Assembly (NCBI GenBank): GCA_017441505.1
Contig: JAFRXL010000030.1
Coordinates: 83,215-147,214 of the forward strand
Length of the DNA: 64,000 bases
Direction of reading: 5' to 3'
Source of the DNA: Ruminococcus sp.
GTDB taxonomy: Bacteria; Bacillota; Clostridia; Oscillospirales; Ruminococcaceae
Shown: positions 23,318 to 32,675 of the stretch, piece after piece
Layout: the number at the start of each line of letters is the position of its first letter
Position numbering within the stretch: the first letter of the stretch is position 1
The notes under the pieces: model-generated
Told to the model about the DNA's origin: nothing
The model's input: only the letters and a program-made list of their open reading frames with translations
The model's database searches: none
Position numbers and translations under genes: made by a program

Positions 23318-23346
23318 ATTATATCATATGTATATGTGATTGTCAA
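23318..23346 (-). promoter_or_regulatory. Consensus promoter of the MATE leader
   Basis: Minus strand: TTGACA (23341-23346), 17-bp spacer, TATAAT (23318-23323). Both hexamers are perfect, so constitutive initiation with downstream control is likely. Confidence 0.85.
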
Positions 23347-23498
23347 TAGAAAAATGTGCATATGACACGGCGGAAAAAACAGGTGTTTTGAAGTGATTAT
23401 GTAAATTAAATGCAAATTTTATGGAGTATGTGTTTACATGGATGATAAAATATGTTATTATAATAAGGTGCTTAATGCAAAAAAAGGAGATGATGAAT

Positions 23499-23912
23499 AT
23501 GAGATTAGACGGCTTTGGATTAATGGTAAAGGATATGGGAAAAATGATAAGATTTTACAGGGACGTGCTTGGATTCGAGATAAAAGAAGCTGAGGATACC
23601 AACAACGTCTATCTTGTTAAGGACGGTACATTGTTCCTCCTTTACGGACGAAATGACCTTGAAAAAATGACATCAAATAAATTTGAATATACAAAGCAGA
23701 TAAACGGACATTTTGAGATAGCATTATATGTCGACACTTTTGAAGAAGTCGACAAGGAATATGAGAGAGTATTGCAGGAAGGTGCAGTTTCTGTGATGCC
23801 GCCTACTACAGAGCCTTGGGGACAGAGAACCTGCTATATCGCTGATCCGGAGGGTAACTTAGTAGAGATCGGTTCATTCAACAGACCGTTTGAAAACAGA
23901 GCGGCTGAATGA
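23499..23912 (+). CDS. VOC-superfamily protein (glyoxalase/bleomycin-resistance fold)
   Basis: 137 residues from ATG 23499, 9 nt after AAAAGGAG; upstream ATGs lie in or before the site. Paired beta-alpha-beta-beta-beta modules: FGLMVKDMGKMIRFYRDVLGFE at the start (shortened here to its first half), the IALYVDTFEEVDKEYE middle, and the CYIADPEGNLVEI end, where a Glu metal ligand is expected. The substrate is unknown; it may be a glyoxalase-like or antibiotic-binding protein. It is 18 bp upstream of the GH25 gene and probably co-transcribed with it. Confidence 0.88.
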   Translation: MRLDGFGLMVKDMGKMIRFYRDVLGFEIKEAEDTNNVYLVKDGTLFLLYGRNDLEKMTSNKFEYTKQINGHFEIALYVDTFEEVDKEYERVLQEGAVSVMPPTTEPWGQRTCYIADPEGNLVEIGSFNRPFENRAAE

Positions 23913-23930
23913 CGATCAGCGGAGGTAAAA

Positions 23931-24890
23931 ATGGCTAAGAATAAATTTAAGGGACTTGCAGTGGTCGAGGCACTGATAATCATGGCTCTTTCCGGAGAAC
24001 TTGCGTGGCAGGTCTTTCTGAAGGACAGATTCGGTAAAGATCCCGAAGCGGTAACTGCAAGTACAGATGTTTCCGATGATCCGCAGGTAAGAACTCGTGC
24101 GGTAATAGAAAAAGAAGAGAGTATATATCAGCTTGACGGAAAAAAGATACTTATGAACGACAGTACATACGGCGAAATATTCTGGCCTGTATTCTCGGAC
24201 GTTCCGGCTTGCAAGCTCGATATGGAGTCAATTGTGACCAGAAACGGCTATTCATTTTACCGTGAGGGCGGAAAAGTAACATCTATCGCAGGTGTTGACG
24301 TATCAGACTATCAGGGTGAGATAGATTGGAAAAAAGTCAAAGAGTCCGGCATAGATTTTGCTATGATAAGAATAGGCTACAGAACATACGGCGGCGGAGA
24401 TATAACTCTTGATGAAAATTTCCGGAAGAACCTCAAAGCGGCAGACGAAGCCGGTTTAAAGGTCGGAGTTTATTTCTTCTCACAGGCACTTAATGAAAAA
24501 GAAGCTATCGAAGAAGCCGATAAGGTGATCGACGCTATATCGGGTTACAATATAACATATCCTGTTGTATACGACTGGGAGCTTATTTACGGTGATAATG
24601 CACGTACAGACAAGATAACTGTTGAAGATCTTGCAGACAGCTGTATAGCTTTTTGTGAAAGGGTAAAATCAGCTGGGTACAAGCCTATGATATACCAGAA
24701 CAAGAGCACAGCGATGTTCAAGCTCGACCTTCCACGGCTTAAAGAATATGATTTCTGGCTTGCGGAATATGGCAAAAAACCTACATATTACTATAATTAT
24801 CAGATGTGGCAGTATTCATCCACCGGAACAGTGCCCGGCATCAACGGTGAAGTTGACCTCAATATAAGTTTCAAGGACTATAGTAAGTAA
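23931..24890 (+). CDS. GH25 muramidase (lysozyme) with N-terminal membrane anchor
   Basis: 319 residues, RBS GGAGGT. An N-terminal hydrophobic segment (about 8-26) makes it secreted or membrane-anchored. The GH25 domain spans about 120-318: GVDVSDYQGEIDW at the start carries the first Asp, and YDWEL holds the catalytic Asp/Glu pair, with YFFSQAL and the QMWQYSSTG end block. It cleaves the MurNAc-GlcNAc bond of peptidoglycan. A chromosomal copy with no phage genes around points to a role in wall turnover rather than phage lysis. Confidence 0.92.
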   Translation: MAKNKFKGLAVVEALIIMALSGELAWQVFLKDRFGKDPEAVTASTDVSDDPQVRTRAVIEKEESIYQLDGKKILMNDSTYGEIFWPVFSDVPACKLDMESIVTRNGYSFYREGGKVTSIAGVDVSDYQGEIDWKKVKESGIDFAMIRIGYRTYGGGDITLDENFRKNLKAADEAGLKVGVYFFSQALNEKEAIEEADKVIDAISGYNITYPVVYDWELIYGDNARTDKITVEDLADSCIAFCERVKSAGYKPMIYQNKSTAMFKLDLPRLKEYDFWLAEYGKKPTYYYNYQMWQYSSTGTVPGINGEVDLNISFKDYSK

Positions 24891-24937
24891 CAAGAAGTCT
24901 GAAAGCAGTTTTTAGCTGTTTTCAGACTTCTTGTTTT
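24891..24937 (+). terminator. Terminator of the VOC/GH25 unit
   Basis: Stem AAGAAGTCTGAAA / TTTCAGACTTCTT, slightly imperfect near the loop, with TGTTTTATT after it. Confidence 0.85.
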
Positions 24938-25017
24938 ATTACGGCAGAGATTTTAGTCCGCCGATTTTATTCACATTGTTTTCACCTATGAATATTATAT
25001 ATCAGGAGGTAAACGAA

Positions 25018-25371
25018 ATGGATAAAGATATTATCATCACTTCAGCAATAATGCTGACCATAACCGGTATCGAGCTATTCTGCATATTCTGCTGTTCAAA
25101 AATCAGACCAGTCCACCCTATCGTAACGGCAGTCATACCAATATCCGCTAAAGACCCCGATATACTACAGAAGCTGGACGATCTCTCCCGCTTTTTCGGC
25201 AGTTCATCCGACACCATAGACCGTGTTTTGCTCGTAAATATCGACGCCGGAGAGCAGTACATAAAATTCTGCAATAAGTTCTGCGATAATTTTAATTACG
25301 CAGAATTTATTTCCATTGAAGAAATGCCAAAAAAATTGTCTGAAATATTTGCAATTCAGATAAAAACATAG
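25018..25371 (+). CDS. Small membrane-anchored hypothetical protein
   Basis: 117 residues from ATG 25018, behind CAGGAGG; the frame upstream lacks start signals and overlaps the GH25 terminator. One N-terminal membrane segment (about 5-24, Ile/Leu/Phe and Cys-rich) is followed by a soluble domain of about 90 residues with alternating strands and helices (VTAVIPIS, RVLLVNIDAGEQYIKFC). Not recognised. It lies directly upstream of recD2, whose promoter overlaps its last codons. Confidence 0.7.
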   Translation: MDKDIIITSAIMLTITGIELFCIFCCSKIRPVHPIVTAVIPISAKDPDILQKLDDLSRFFGSSSDTIDRVLLVNIDAGEQYIKFCNKFCDNFNYAEFISIEEMPKKLSEIFAIQIKT

Positions 25372-25377
25372 TATAAT
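25349..25377 (+). promoter_or_regulatory. Promoter of recD2 inside the end of the upstream gene
   Basis: TTGCAA (25349-25354), 17-bp spacer, TATAAT (25372-25377). Transcription would start near 25384, past the ATG at 25383, which supports TTG 25422 as the recD2 start. Confidence 0.7.
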
Positions 25378-25421
25378 ATAAGATGTGTATTTATGCGGTC
25401 ATCGCTCAGGAGGTGAGGATA

Positions 25422-27740
25422 TTGGAAGACAAACTGCTTCACATAGAAGGTACTGTTGAGAACGTTCTGTTCAAGAATACTGATAACGGCTATGCCGTTG
25501 TTGACCTTGATGCAGGCGGAGAGCTTATTACTGCCGTTGGCGAGCTTGGTGATGTCGAGGAGGGCGAAGGTCTTATCCTTGAGGGCAACTATACTACCCA
25601 CCAGAGATTCGGCACTCAGTTCAGGTCTGTCTACTGTGAAAGGAAGCTTCCCGACACAGTTGCAAATATCGAAAAATATCTTGCTTCCGGTGCGATAAAG
25701 GGTATCGGACCCGGTCTTGCCAAAAAGATAATCTCAGTTTTCGGTGAAAAAACTCTCGACATTATGGAGAACGAACCTTTCAGACTGTGCGAGATAAAAG
25801 GCATATCCAAAGCCAAATGTGAGGAGATAGCTGTTGAAGCTCAGAAGCTTTTCTCACTCAGATGCATAATGTCTTTCCTGTCTCAGTACGACATCAGGTC
25901 GTACTATGCAATGAATACATACAAAAAATTTGGCACGGATTCTATGGAGCTGCTCAAAAACAATCCATACATCCTGTGCGGAGAAAATATTGAACTTGAT
26001 TTTGAAAAGGCTGATTCTATCGCAGTCGATATGCATTTTGAAAAGAATTCCGAAAAAAGGATAATTGCCGGAACTCAGTACATCCTCAAAGCAAATGCAT
26101 CCGCAGGACACAGCTGTCTTCCGCTTTCTATCCTATGCGAAAAAGCTCAGAAATTCCTTGATATTTCCGAATCGGACTTCTATTCTGCCTACAACGAAGC
26201 TCTCGATGATGACGAGCTGTTTGAATACTGGAAGAAAAATCGTGAATACGTTTATCTGCCAGACTATTTCTACGCCGAGAGCTTTATTGCCGACAGAATA
26301 AATATACTCCGTGCATTTACTTCTCCGGAAGATTTCAATTATGACACTCTCATCTCTATCGAGGAAGAAGAGCATAATATAAAATATGAATCACTTCAGA
26401 AAAAAGCTATAACTATGGCGGTCTCACGAGGACTGATGATACTCACCGGAGGTCCGGGTACCGGTAAGACCACTACCCTTAATGCGATAATCTCCATTTT
26501 TGAGAAAAAAGGCAGCCGTGTGATGCTCGCTGCTCCTACAGGAAGAGCCGCTAAGCGAATGTCTGACCTCACAGGCAATGAGGCTAAAACTATTCACCGC
26601 CTTCTTGAAGTAGTCTACGACAGCGGCGGTAAGCTTACATTCGCCCATAACGAAAATAATCCTCTGGACTGCGATGTGCTCGTTATAGATGAGATGTCAA
26701 TGGTCGATGTGATACTCTTTGAGAAATTACTGCGTGCCGTAAGACTTGGATGCAAACTCATAATGGTCGGCGACAGCGACCAGCTTCCCTCAGTAGGTGC
26801 AGGAAATCTGCTCGCTGACCTTATATCCTGCGGAAAAATACCCGTTATCGCTCTTAAAGAGATATTCCGTCAGGCTCAGAAAAGCTGCATCGTTACCAAC
26901 GCTCACCTCATTGTTTCAGGTGAATACCCCGACCTCTCCAGAAAAGACAGCGACTTCTTTTTCTTCAAAAGAAGCGACCCATATATTGTTGCCGGTCTTG
27001 TGTCTGATCTTGCAGTCACACGCCTGCCAAATGCCTATAAGATCGACCCTGTAAATGATATACAGATACTCTGCCCCTCCAAAAAAGGTGCATTGGGTAC
27101 GGTCGAGCTTAACAGACTGCTTCAGGAGAAGCTGAATCCTCCGGCAAAAAATAAAAGCGAGCACAAAGGTTACCTCTATATCTTCCGTGAGGGCGACAAG
27201 GTCATGCAGACCAAAAATAATTACGATATTATCTGGCGTAAAAATGACGAACAGGGTACCGGCGTTTTCAACGGTGATATAGGTCGTATTCTTTCCGTGA
27301 ATAACCTCGACAGAATAGCAACTGTTGATTTTGACGGACGTGTTTCTGCTTACACCTTCGATCAGCTTACTCAGCTTGAACTTGCTTATGCAGTTACAGT
27401 ACATAAAAGTCAGGGATGTGAATTCGATTACGTCATTATGCCGCTTATGGGCGGATTCAATAAACTCGCATACAGAAGTCTGCTGTATACTGCCGTTACG
27501 AGAGCTAAACAAATGCTCATCATCATAGGCAAAGAAGACGAAATATATAAAATGGTGGACAACAACCGAGGCTCCAAAAGATATACCTGCCTGAAAGAAA
27601 TGATAGACAACTCTGAAAATACTGATTCATCCGACAGCGAAGAACTGCCTTTTGATATGAGCGAATGCGAAAACAGCGGCGAGTCTATTCTTGAAGTGCT
27701 GGAAACTATCAGCTCGGGAAAGCAACAAGAACAATTATAA
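25422..27740 (+). CDS. recD2: ATP-dependent RecD2-like DNA helicase
   Basis: 772 residues from TTG 25422, 8 nt after AGGAGG. An ATG at 25383 has no ribosome-binding site and lies at the predicted transcript start. Plan of stand-alone RecD2: N-terminal OB-like region, helix-hairpin-helix repeats (GAIKGIGPGLAKKII), then an SF1B helicase core with Walker A GGPGTGKTT, Walker B VLVIDEMSMVD, the GDSDQLPSVGAG motif and C-terminal TVHKSQGCEFDYV. It unwinds DNA 5' to 3' in repair and does not need RecBC. mreB follows 15 bp later. Confidence 0.94.
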   Translation: MEDKLLHIEGTVENVLFKNTDNGYAVVDLDAGGELITAVGELGDVEEGEGLILEGNYTTHQRFGTQFRSVYCERKLPDTVANIEKYLASGAIKGIGPGLAKKIISVFGEKTLDIMENEPFRLCEIKGISKAKCEEIAVEAQKLFSLRCIMSFLSQYDIRSYYAMNTYKKFGTDSMELLKNNPYILCGENIELDFEKADSIAVDMHFEKNSEKRIIAGTQYILKANASAGHSCLPLSILCEKAQKFLDISESDFYSAYNEALDDDELFEYWKKNREYVYLPDYFYAESFIADRINILRAFTSPEDFNYDTLISIEEEEHNIKYESLQKKAITMAVSRGLMILTGGPGTGKTTTLNAIISIFEKKGSRVMLAAPTGRAAKRMSDLTGNEAKTIHRLLEVVYDSGGKLTFAHNENNPLDCDVLVIDEMSMVDVILFEKLLRAVRLGCKLIMVGDSDQLPSVGAGNLLADLISCGKIPVIALKEIFRQAQKSCIVTNAHLIVSGEYPDLSRKDSDFFFFKRSDPYIVAGLVSDLAVTRLPNAYKIDPVNDIQILCPSKKGALGTVELNRLLQEKLNPPAKNKSEHKGYLYIFREGDKVMQTKNNYDIIWRKNDEQGTGVFNGDIGRILSVNNLDRIATVDFDGRVSAYTFDQLTQLELAYAVTVHKSQGCEFDYVIMPLMGGFNKLAYRSLLYTAVTRAKQMLIIIGKEDEIYKMVDNNRGSKRYTCLKEMIDNSENTDSSDSEELPFDMSECENSGESILEVLETISSGKQQEQL

Positions 27741-27755
27741 AGGAAGGATAATAAA

Positions 27756-28775
27756 ATGGCTAATACAGACATCGGTATCGATTTAGGTACCTCTAATATC
27801 GTTATGACTATGGGAAACAAAGGAGTCGTACTTAGCGAGCCTTCTGTTATCGCATATAATACAAGAACTGAAAGAGTCCTTGCTGTAGGTAAAGAAGCCT
27901 ACGAAATGATAGGACGCAATCCGGATTATATAGCCGTAGCCCGTCCGATAAGCTCGGGAGTTATTTCCGATGACGACCTCGCTCATAGTATGATACGTGA
28001 GTTCATACTAAAAATAACAGGTCATCAGCTTATAAAGCCACGTATAATCATATGCGTACCTTCATTCATAACAGACATCGAAAGCCGTGCTGTAGTTGAC
28101 GCTGCAAAGAGTGCCGGTTCAAGACAGGTCTACCTCATACAGGAGCCTATCGCTGCTATGATAGGTGCAGGTGTAAACATCACTAAAGCTAAGGGACACC
28201 TTATTGTTGATATCGGCGGCGGTACTACCGACGTTGCTATAGTCTCAATGAACGGTGTTGTAACTTCTCATACTATAAAGACTGCCGGAAACTCTATCGA
28301 CCGTTCTATCATAAAGTATATGCAGAATAAGTACAAGCTCCTTATCGGCGAACGTACTGCTGAAAATGCAAAAATGGAGCTCTGCAATCTCTATGACCCT
28401 AACGACGAGATAACATATATCGTTAAAGGAAGAAGCCTGCTGAAAGGACTTCCTGCACAGGTGCTTCTCAGCGAAACCGAACTCTTCGAGGCTATAGAGG
28501 ACGATACATTCGCTATAATGGAAGCTATAAGAAAAGTCCTTGAAGATGCTCCGCCTGAGCTTGTAGGTGATATTTACGACAATGGTCTTTTAATGACCGG
28601 AGGTGGAGCTCTGCTCGGCGGACTTCCTCAGCTCATAAAGAGAACCCTTGGTATCAACTGCAATATCGCTAAAGACTCGATAAACTGCGTAGCTAAGGGT
28701 ACCGGTATGGCATTCGGCAAGATGACTACTCTGCTCGACGGCTTTGAAGCTGCAACTGTTTACAAGTACAGATAA
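27756..28775 (+). CDS. mreB: MreB/Mbl-family actin-like cell-shape protein
   Basis: 339 residues, normal length. Actin-fold phosphate loops: IGIDLGTSNI at the start, VDIGGGTTDVAIVS in the middle and LMTGGGALLGGLPQL near the end. It forms filaments under the membrane and guides peptidoglycan synthesis along the cell side wall. mreC and mreD are not adjacent, so it is more like a stand-alone Mbl/MreBH-type paralogue. RBS AAGGAAGG; part of a run with recD2 and the following membrane protein (15-bp gaps). Confidence 0.92.
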   Translation: MANTDIGIDLGTSNIVMTMGNKGVVLSEPSVIAYNTRTERVLAVGKEAYEMIGRNPDYIAVARPISSGVISDDDLAHSMIREFILKITGHQLIKPRIIICVPSFITDIESRAVVDAAKSAGSRQVYLIQEPIAAMIGAGVNITKAKGHLIVDIGGGTTDVAIVSMNGVVTSHTIKTAGNSIDRSIIKYMQNKYKLLIGERTAENAKMELCNLYDPNDEITYIVKGRSLLKGLPAQVLLSETELFEAIEDDTFAIMEAIRKVLEDAPPELVGDIYDNGLLMTGGGALLGGLPQLIKRTLGINCNIAKDSINCVAKGTGMAFGKMTTLLDGFEAATVYKYR

Positions 28776-28790
28776 GCCTGAGGTGACCGT

Positions 28791-29768
28791 ATGAATATTG
28801 TGTCTAAAGAAACAGTACAAAAGCTGTACGATGAAAAAGAGCAAAAAGCGGTAAAGGTATCAAAATTTGTCAAAGCAATATTTTATTCAACTCTTTTCCT
28901 AACTATCATCTCTATCATAGCTGTTTTTGCAATCGATATTCCATTTTTTCCGACTTTCTTCTTAATATTGATAATTGATTTTCTTCTCATGAGTTCAATG
29001 CCGTACATAGCTGCTTTTGTAGCGTCTGAAAAAGACTATGGCATTAAAAATGCTCTGAAAATAGGCAGATTTATAAATAAATATGCACATTTGCACGGCA
29101 TTAAGTCAAGAGAGATATGCTCTGATGCATTTCTTTCTCAAATCAATATGTGTATGACTACTGAACGAAAACACTTCAACAGATTCTCACTGCTGCTGTC
29201 ACGCTTTTACACCTTTATTTTAAGAAACGACGCTCAGATGACGTACAATGACCTTGCCGAAGCTGAAAAAATGTTCAATCCCAAAGAGAATATTCTCACG
29301 GATATGCTTTACATGAGATTCAATTTTGTTATTCATTTCGGCAGCACCACCGACTTCTACAAGCTGCTTGACGAAAATCCCGATATATATGAAATTTCAA
29401 GCAAAAACTATCAGAGTATGATCGCTTATATCTCCTTAGTCATATATGACAGGTATGTTTCAGGTGACCTTGAAGGTGCTCTGGAGCAACTGGAAGTATG
29501 GATATATTTTGTAGAAAAAGACCTCGGCGGCAAAGCTCAGTCACCTAACCTGAATATCAACTTTTATCAGCACTCTTCCCTGTATTTGGATAAAGCAAGG
29601 TACCTTTATGAGCTTGGCAAGATAGATGAGGCTAAAGAGGCTATGGATACATCCGATAAGATAATCACTAAACTTACCTGTGATGTCCCGCCTTATTATA
29701 CATCCGAACACAAGGAAATAATGAATAAGCTCTACCCTATCGGACAAAATTCCGCTGAGCTTGACTAA
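28791..29768 (+). CDS. Membrane protein with TPR-like cytosolic domain, unknown
   Basis: 325 residues. Two membrane segments near the N-terminus (about 26-47 and 51-75) are followed by a long helical soluble region. Its last third has paired helices resembling tetratricopeptide repeats (LYLDKARYLYELGKIDEAKEA cut to its core YLYELGKIDEAKEA). Not recognised as a named family. Position directly after mreB suggests a role linked to cell shape or envelope, but this rests on context only. Confidence 0.7.
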   Translation: MNIVSKETVQKLYDEKEQKAVKVSKFVKAIFYSTLFLTIISIIAVFAIDIPFFPTFFLILIIDFLLMSSMPYIAAFVASEKDYGIKNALKIGRFINKYAHLHGIKSREICSDAFLSQINMCMTTERKHFNRFSLLLSRFYTFILRNDAQMTYNDLAEAEKMFNPKENILTDMLYMRFNFVIHFGSTTDFYKLLDENPDIYEISSKNYQSMIAYISLVIYDRYVSGDLEGALEQLEVWIYFVEKDLGGKAQSPNLNINFYQHSSLYLDKARYLYELGKIDEAKEAMDTSDKIITKLTCDVPPYYTSEHKEIMNKLYPIGQNSAELD

Positions 29769-29789
29769 ATCCTCTATTTGAGGTATAAT
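29761..29789 (+). promoter_or_regulatory. Promoter of the Mrp-like ATPase gene
   Basis: TTGACT (29761-29766, overlapping the upstream stop), 17-bp spacer, TATAAT (29784-29789). Confidence 0.8.
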
Positions 29790-29821
29790 ATAAAGAGAAT
29801 TACATTTAAGGAGTGTTATTA

Positions 29822-30649
29822 ATGAGTGAATGCACACACGACTGCTCTACTTGCGGCAGCGATTGTTCAAGCAGAACTGAACCTCAGAGCTTTATCGAAA
29901 AGCCTAATCAGATGAGTAATATCGGTAAGGTCATCGGTGTTGTCAGCGGTAAGGGCGGAGTTGGTAAGACCATGGTCTCTTCCCTTCTCTCTGTTTCTAT
30001 GCAGAGACTCGGCAAGAATGTCGGAGTCATGGACGCTGATATTACCGGTCCTTCTGTTCCTAAAGCTTTCGGAATACACGAAAAGGCAGAAGCCTGCGAA
30101 TTCGGTATAATCCCTGCTAAGTCCAAAATGGGACTGGATATAATGTCCATTAATCTTCTTCTCGAAAACGAAAGTGATCCTGTTGTATGGAGAGGTCCTG
30201 TTATAGCAGGTGTTGTTAAACAGTTCTGGACCGATGTTATCTGGAAAGATATTGATTATCTCTTTGTTGATATGCCTCCGGGAACAGGCGATGTTCCGCT
30301 TACTGTATTCCAGTCACTTCCTGTAGACGGTATAGTTATCGTAACTTCACCGCAGGAACTTGTTTCTATGATAGTTGAAAAAGCTGTAAAAATGGCTCAG
30401 CTTATGAATATTCCGATCCTCGGTATCATTGAGAATATGAGCTATTATGAATGTCCTGACTGCGGCAAACGTCACAGTATTTACGGTGAAAGTCATATTG
30501 ACGAGATCGCTGCACAGTACAATATCCCTGTACTTGCTAAGCTCCCTGTTGATACTCAGCTCGCAAAGATGTGCGATCAGGGTACTATAGAGCTTTTTGA
30601 GGGCGATTGGCTCAATGAAGCTGTTGAAAAGATAGCGGATATGAAGTAA
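29822..30649 (+). CDS. Mrp/NBP35-family Fe-S carrier ATPase
   Basis: 275 residues from ATG 29822, behind AAGGAG. Deviant Walker A SGKGGVGKT near residue 43, MDADITGPSVPKAFG, and the DMPPGTGDVPLT loop are hallmarks of the ApbC/Mrp family. The N-terminal CTHDCSTCGSDCS cluster and a later YYECPDCGK supply Cys pairs for bridging or storing an Fe-S cluster. It transfers Fe-S clusters to target enzymes. Own promoter and terminator. Confidence 0.93.
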   Translation: MSECTHDCSTCGSDCSSRTEPQSFIEKPNQMSNIGKVIGVVSGKGGVGKTMVSSLLSVSMQRLGKNVGVMDADITGPSVPKAFGIHEKAEACEFGIIPAKSKMGLDIMSINLLLENESDPVVWRGPVIAGVVKQFWTDVIWKDIDYLFVDMPPGTGDVPLTVFQSLPVDGIVIVTSPQELVSMIVEKAVKMAQLMNIPILGIIENMSYYECPDCGKRHSIYGESHIDEIAAQYNIPVLAKLPVDTQLAKMCDQGTIELFEGDWLNEAVEKIADMK

Positions 30650-30654
30650 ATTTT

Positions 30655-30690
30655 AAAGGTCACAGGATATATTGTTCTGTGACCTTTTTA
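30655..30690 (+). terminator. Terminator of the Mrp gene
   Basis: 11-bp stem AAAGGTCACAG / CTGTGACCTTT with TTTAA after it. Confidence 0.88.
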
Positions 30691-30734
30691 AGTTCTATTA
30701 TATAAATTTTTATACACAATTCAATAATTATCTA

Positions 30735-30763
30735 TTGAAATTATATCAACGTTATGATATAAT
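30735..30763 (+). promoter_or_regulatory. Promoter of the GGDEF gene
   Basis: TTGAAA (30735-30740), 17-bp spacer, TATAAT (30758-30763), with a roughly 65-nt leader before the ATG. Confidence 0.75.
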
Positions 30764-30835
30764 AAATGCAGGACATTCATTAGAAATTATTTCAATTAAA
30801 TTGGTTTTAAACACATATGACGGGGGGATTGAAAC

Positions 30836-32251
30836 ATGGATCTTCAAACGATAGTAGACGGCATCAGTGCTATGGCTTGCGTTGTATCAGTTGAAAAAGT
30901 CGGAGATGAAAGCTACGGAAAAGTATGTATCGTTACCGGCAACCGACAATATATAGACTCGATCGAGAAACCGTTCAGCAATGTTGAAATGCTTACGAAG
31001 AAATTCATCCCAAACAGTGAATATACCAACTATCTCACACGAGATCTTAATTTTGAAGACTCATGCTATCAGGCTGCCGTACAGAAAAAATGTGTTCATT
31101 CATATGCTCATCCGGCAAGATTCGATGTGTGGTTCAATATGTCTTTTATACCGCTGTCACTTGATAATAATGACCTATGCTATTGCCTGTACATCATGGA
31201 GATCAATTTCAGACCTGATGCTAAAAGAATGTCAACTATTTCTGCGGACATTGCTACAGCTGTTCTTGAAACCTGTATCAAGCTCCGGAGTCCCGACGAT
31301 TTCAGAGAAACGATCAAAGAAGTATGCGAGGATATTCGTGACCTTTGTGATTCTGAGTATTGCTGTATGCTGCTTACCGATACCGCAGAGCGTAAATGTT
31401 CAGTCCTCTGTGAAGCTTTTTCGGATAATACAGATCTTCTCCCTATGTCAAATTACGTTGACGATAAATTCTATGATATAGCCTATTCGTGGCTCGATAC
31501 TATCGCAGGAAGCAACTGCATCATAGCTAAAAACGAGCACGACTGGGAAGTTATAAAAGAACGTAATCCTGTATGGTATGATTCTATCAATAAAGCTGGC
31601 GGTAAAACTATCGTTCTTTTCCCACTTGAATTCAAAGGCGAACTTTTAGGCTTTATATGGGCACTCAACTTCAATTCCCAAAAAGCTTCCATTATAAAGG
31701 AAACTCTCGAATTGACTACATTTATCCTCTCTTCCGAGCTTTACAGCTATAATATGCTCGATCGTCTGCACATACTCAGTTCAAGAGATATGCTCACAGG
31801 CGTAATGAACCGTAATGAAATGAACAATTACGTTGACAAACTGGTCAAAGGAAAATATAAAGGGTCTGTCGGAGTCATATTTGCTGACCTGAATGGACTG
31901 AAAGTAGTAAACGATACGGACGGTCACATCGCCGGCGATACACTTCTGAAAGACGCTGCCTCTGCTTTAAATGACGTTTTCCGGCTTCACGAGATATTCC
32001 GTGCAGGCGGAGATGAATTCGTTGCGATCATTACCGGAGTAACTGAGAATGAACTCAATATCAAGGCTGATCTGCTGCGGAAAGCTTCTGAAAAATATAA
32101 CGGACTTGTATTTGCTATTGGCACAGCATACGATGATAAAGCTGAAAACGTCCGCTCAGCTCTGCATATCGCCGATGAGCGTATGTATAAGGATAAAAAA
32201 CTATACTACGAGCTTCACCCCGAAAAGAAACACAGAGTAAGCAATAAATAA
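30836..32251 (+). CDS. GAF-like sensor diguanylate cyclase
   Basis: 471 residues, RBS GGGGGG. The C-terminal GGDEF domain (about 310-465) has the intact active-site motif FRAGGDEFVAI, DLNGLKVVNDTDGH and DERMYKDKK, so it should make cyclic di-GMP from GTP. No RxxD inhibitory site is present at the usual place before GGDEF. The middle (about 135-300) looks like a GAF-type sensor with several Cys (EYCCML, CSVLCEAF). There are no membrane segments, so sensing is cytosolic. No EAL or PilZ gene is nearby. Monocistronic. Confidence 0.9.
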   Translation: MDLQTIVDGISAMACVVSVEKVGDESYGKVCIVTGNRQYIDSIEKPFSNVEMLTKKFIPNSEYTNYLTRDLNFEDSCYQAAVQKKCVHSYAHPARFDVWFNMSFIPLSLDNNDLCYCLYIMEINFRPDAKRMSTISADIATAVLETCIKLRSPDDFRETIKEVCEDIRDLCDSEYCCMLLTDTAERKCSVLCEAFSDNTDLLPMSNYVDDKFYDIAYSWLDTIAGSNCIIAKNEHDWEVIKERNPVWYDSINKAGGKTIVLFPLEFKGELLGFIWALNFNSQKASIIKETLELTTFILSSELYSYNMLDRLHILSSRDMLTGVMNRNEMNNYVDKLVKGKYKGSVGVIFADLNGLKVVNDTDGHIAGDTLLKDAASALNDVFRLHEIFRAGGDEFVAIITGVTENELNIKADLLRKASEKYNGLVFAIGTAYDDKAENVRSALHIADERMYKDKKLYYELHPEKKHRVSNK

Positions 32252-32256
32252 TTATG

Positions 32257-32290
32257 AAACAGTCCGGATATGTTTTTTCCGGACTGTTTT
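32257..32290 (+). terminator. Terminator of the GGDEF gene
   Basis: Stem AAACAGTCCGG / CCGGACTGTTT with a T-rich loop and a TTTT end; the rnpB promoter starts 5 bp further on. Confidence 0.88.
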
Positions 32291-32294
32291 GCTC

Positions 32295-32323
32295 TTGACA
32301 AAATTGCTGTATTCTGGTAAAAT
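32295..32323 (+). promoter_or_regulatory. Promoter of rnpB
   Basis: TTGACA (32295-32300), 17-bp spacer, TAAAAT (32318-32323); predicted start at about 32330 matches the RNA's 5' end. Confidence 0.85.
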
Positions 32324-32329
32324 ATTATT

Positions 32330-32672
32330 GAGCAGACTATGCGGTAGCGGGAACGTTTTAGTTCATGAGGAAAGTCCGGGCATCATAGAGCAGGATAGCT
32401 GTTAACGGCAGCCGAGGGCGACCTTAGGGCAAGTGCAACAGAGATATACTGCCTCACATTCGTGGGGTGATGGTGGAAAGGCGAGGTAAGAGCTCACCAG
32501 AGTGCAGGAGACTGTACTGCTATGTAAACCCTATCCGATGCAACGTCTATTGGTGCTTTATATCTAAACGTCGGCTCGGCGGATATAAAGTAATGACGGC
32601 TTCAGCTTATCGGCGACGGTAAGCGTAGATAAATTACCGCACACGACAGAACCCGGCTTATCGGTCTGGTCA
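32330..32672 (+). ncRNA. rnpB: RNase P RNA (class A)
   Basis: Universal RNase P blocks are present: GAGGAAAGTCCGGGC near the 5' end, AGAGCAGGATAGCTG, and ACAGAACCCGGCTTATCGG near the 3' end. The outer P1 helix can form between GAGCAGACT at 32330 and GGTCTGGTC at 32663-32671. It is the catalytic RNA that trims 5' leaders from tRNA precursors. Own promoter and terminator. Confidence 0.96.
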
Positions 32673-32675
32673 CTT

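Noticed and set aside
25383-25421. ATG start for recD2 at 25383
   Set aside because: No ribosome-binding site and it lies at or before the transcription start predicted from the promoter at 25349-25377; TTG 25422 has AGGAGG.
26916-27512. 198-codon open frame opposite recD2
   Set aside because: Lies across the conserved helicase motifs of recD2 and has no ribosome-binding site.
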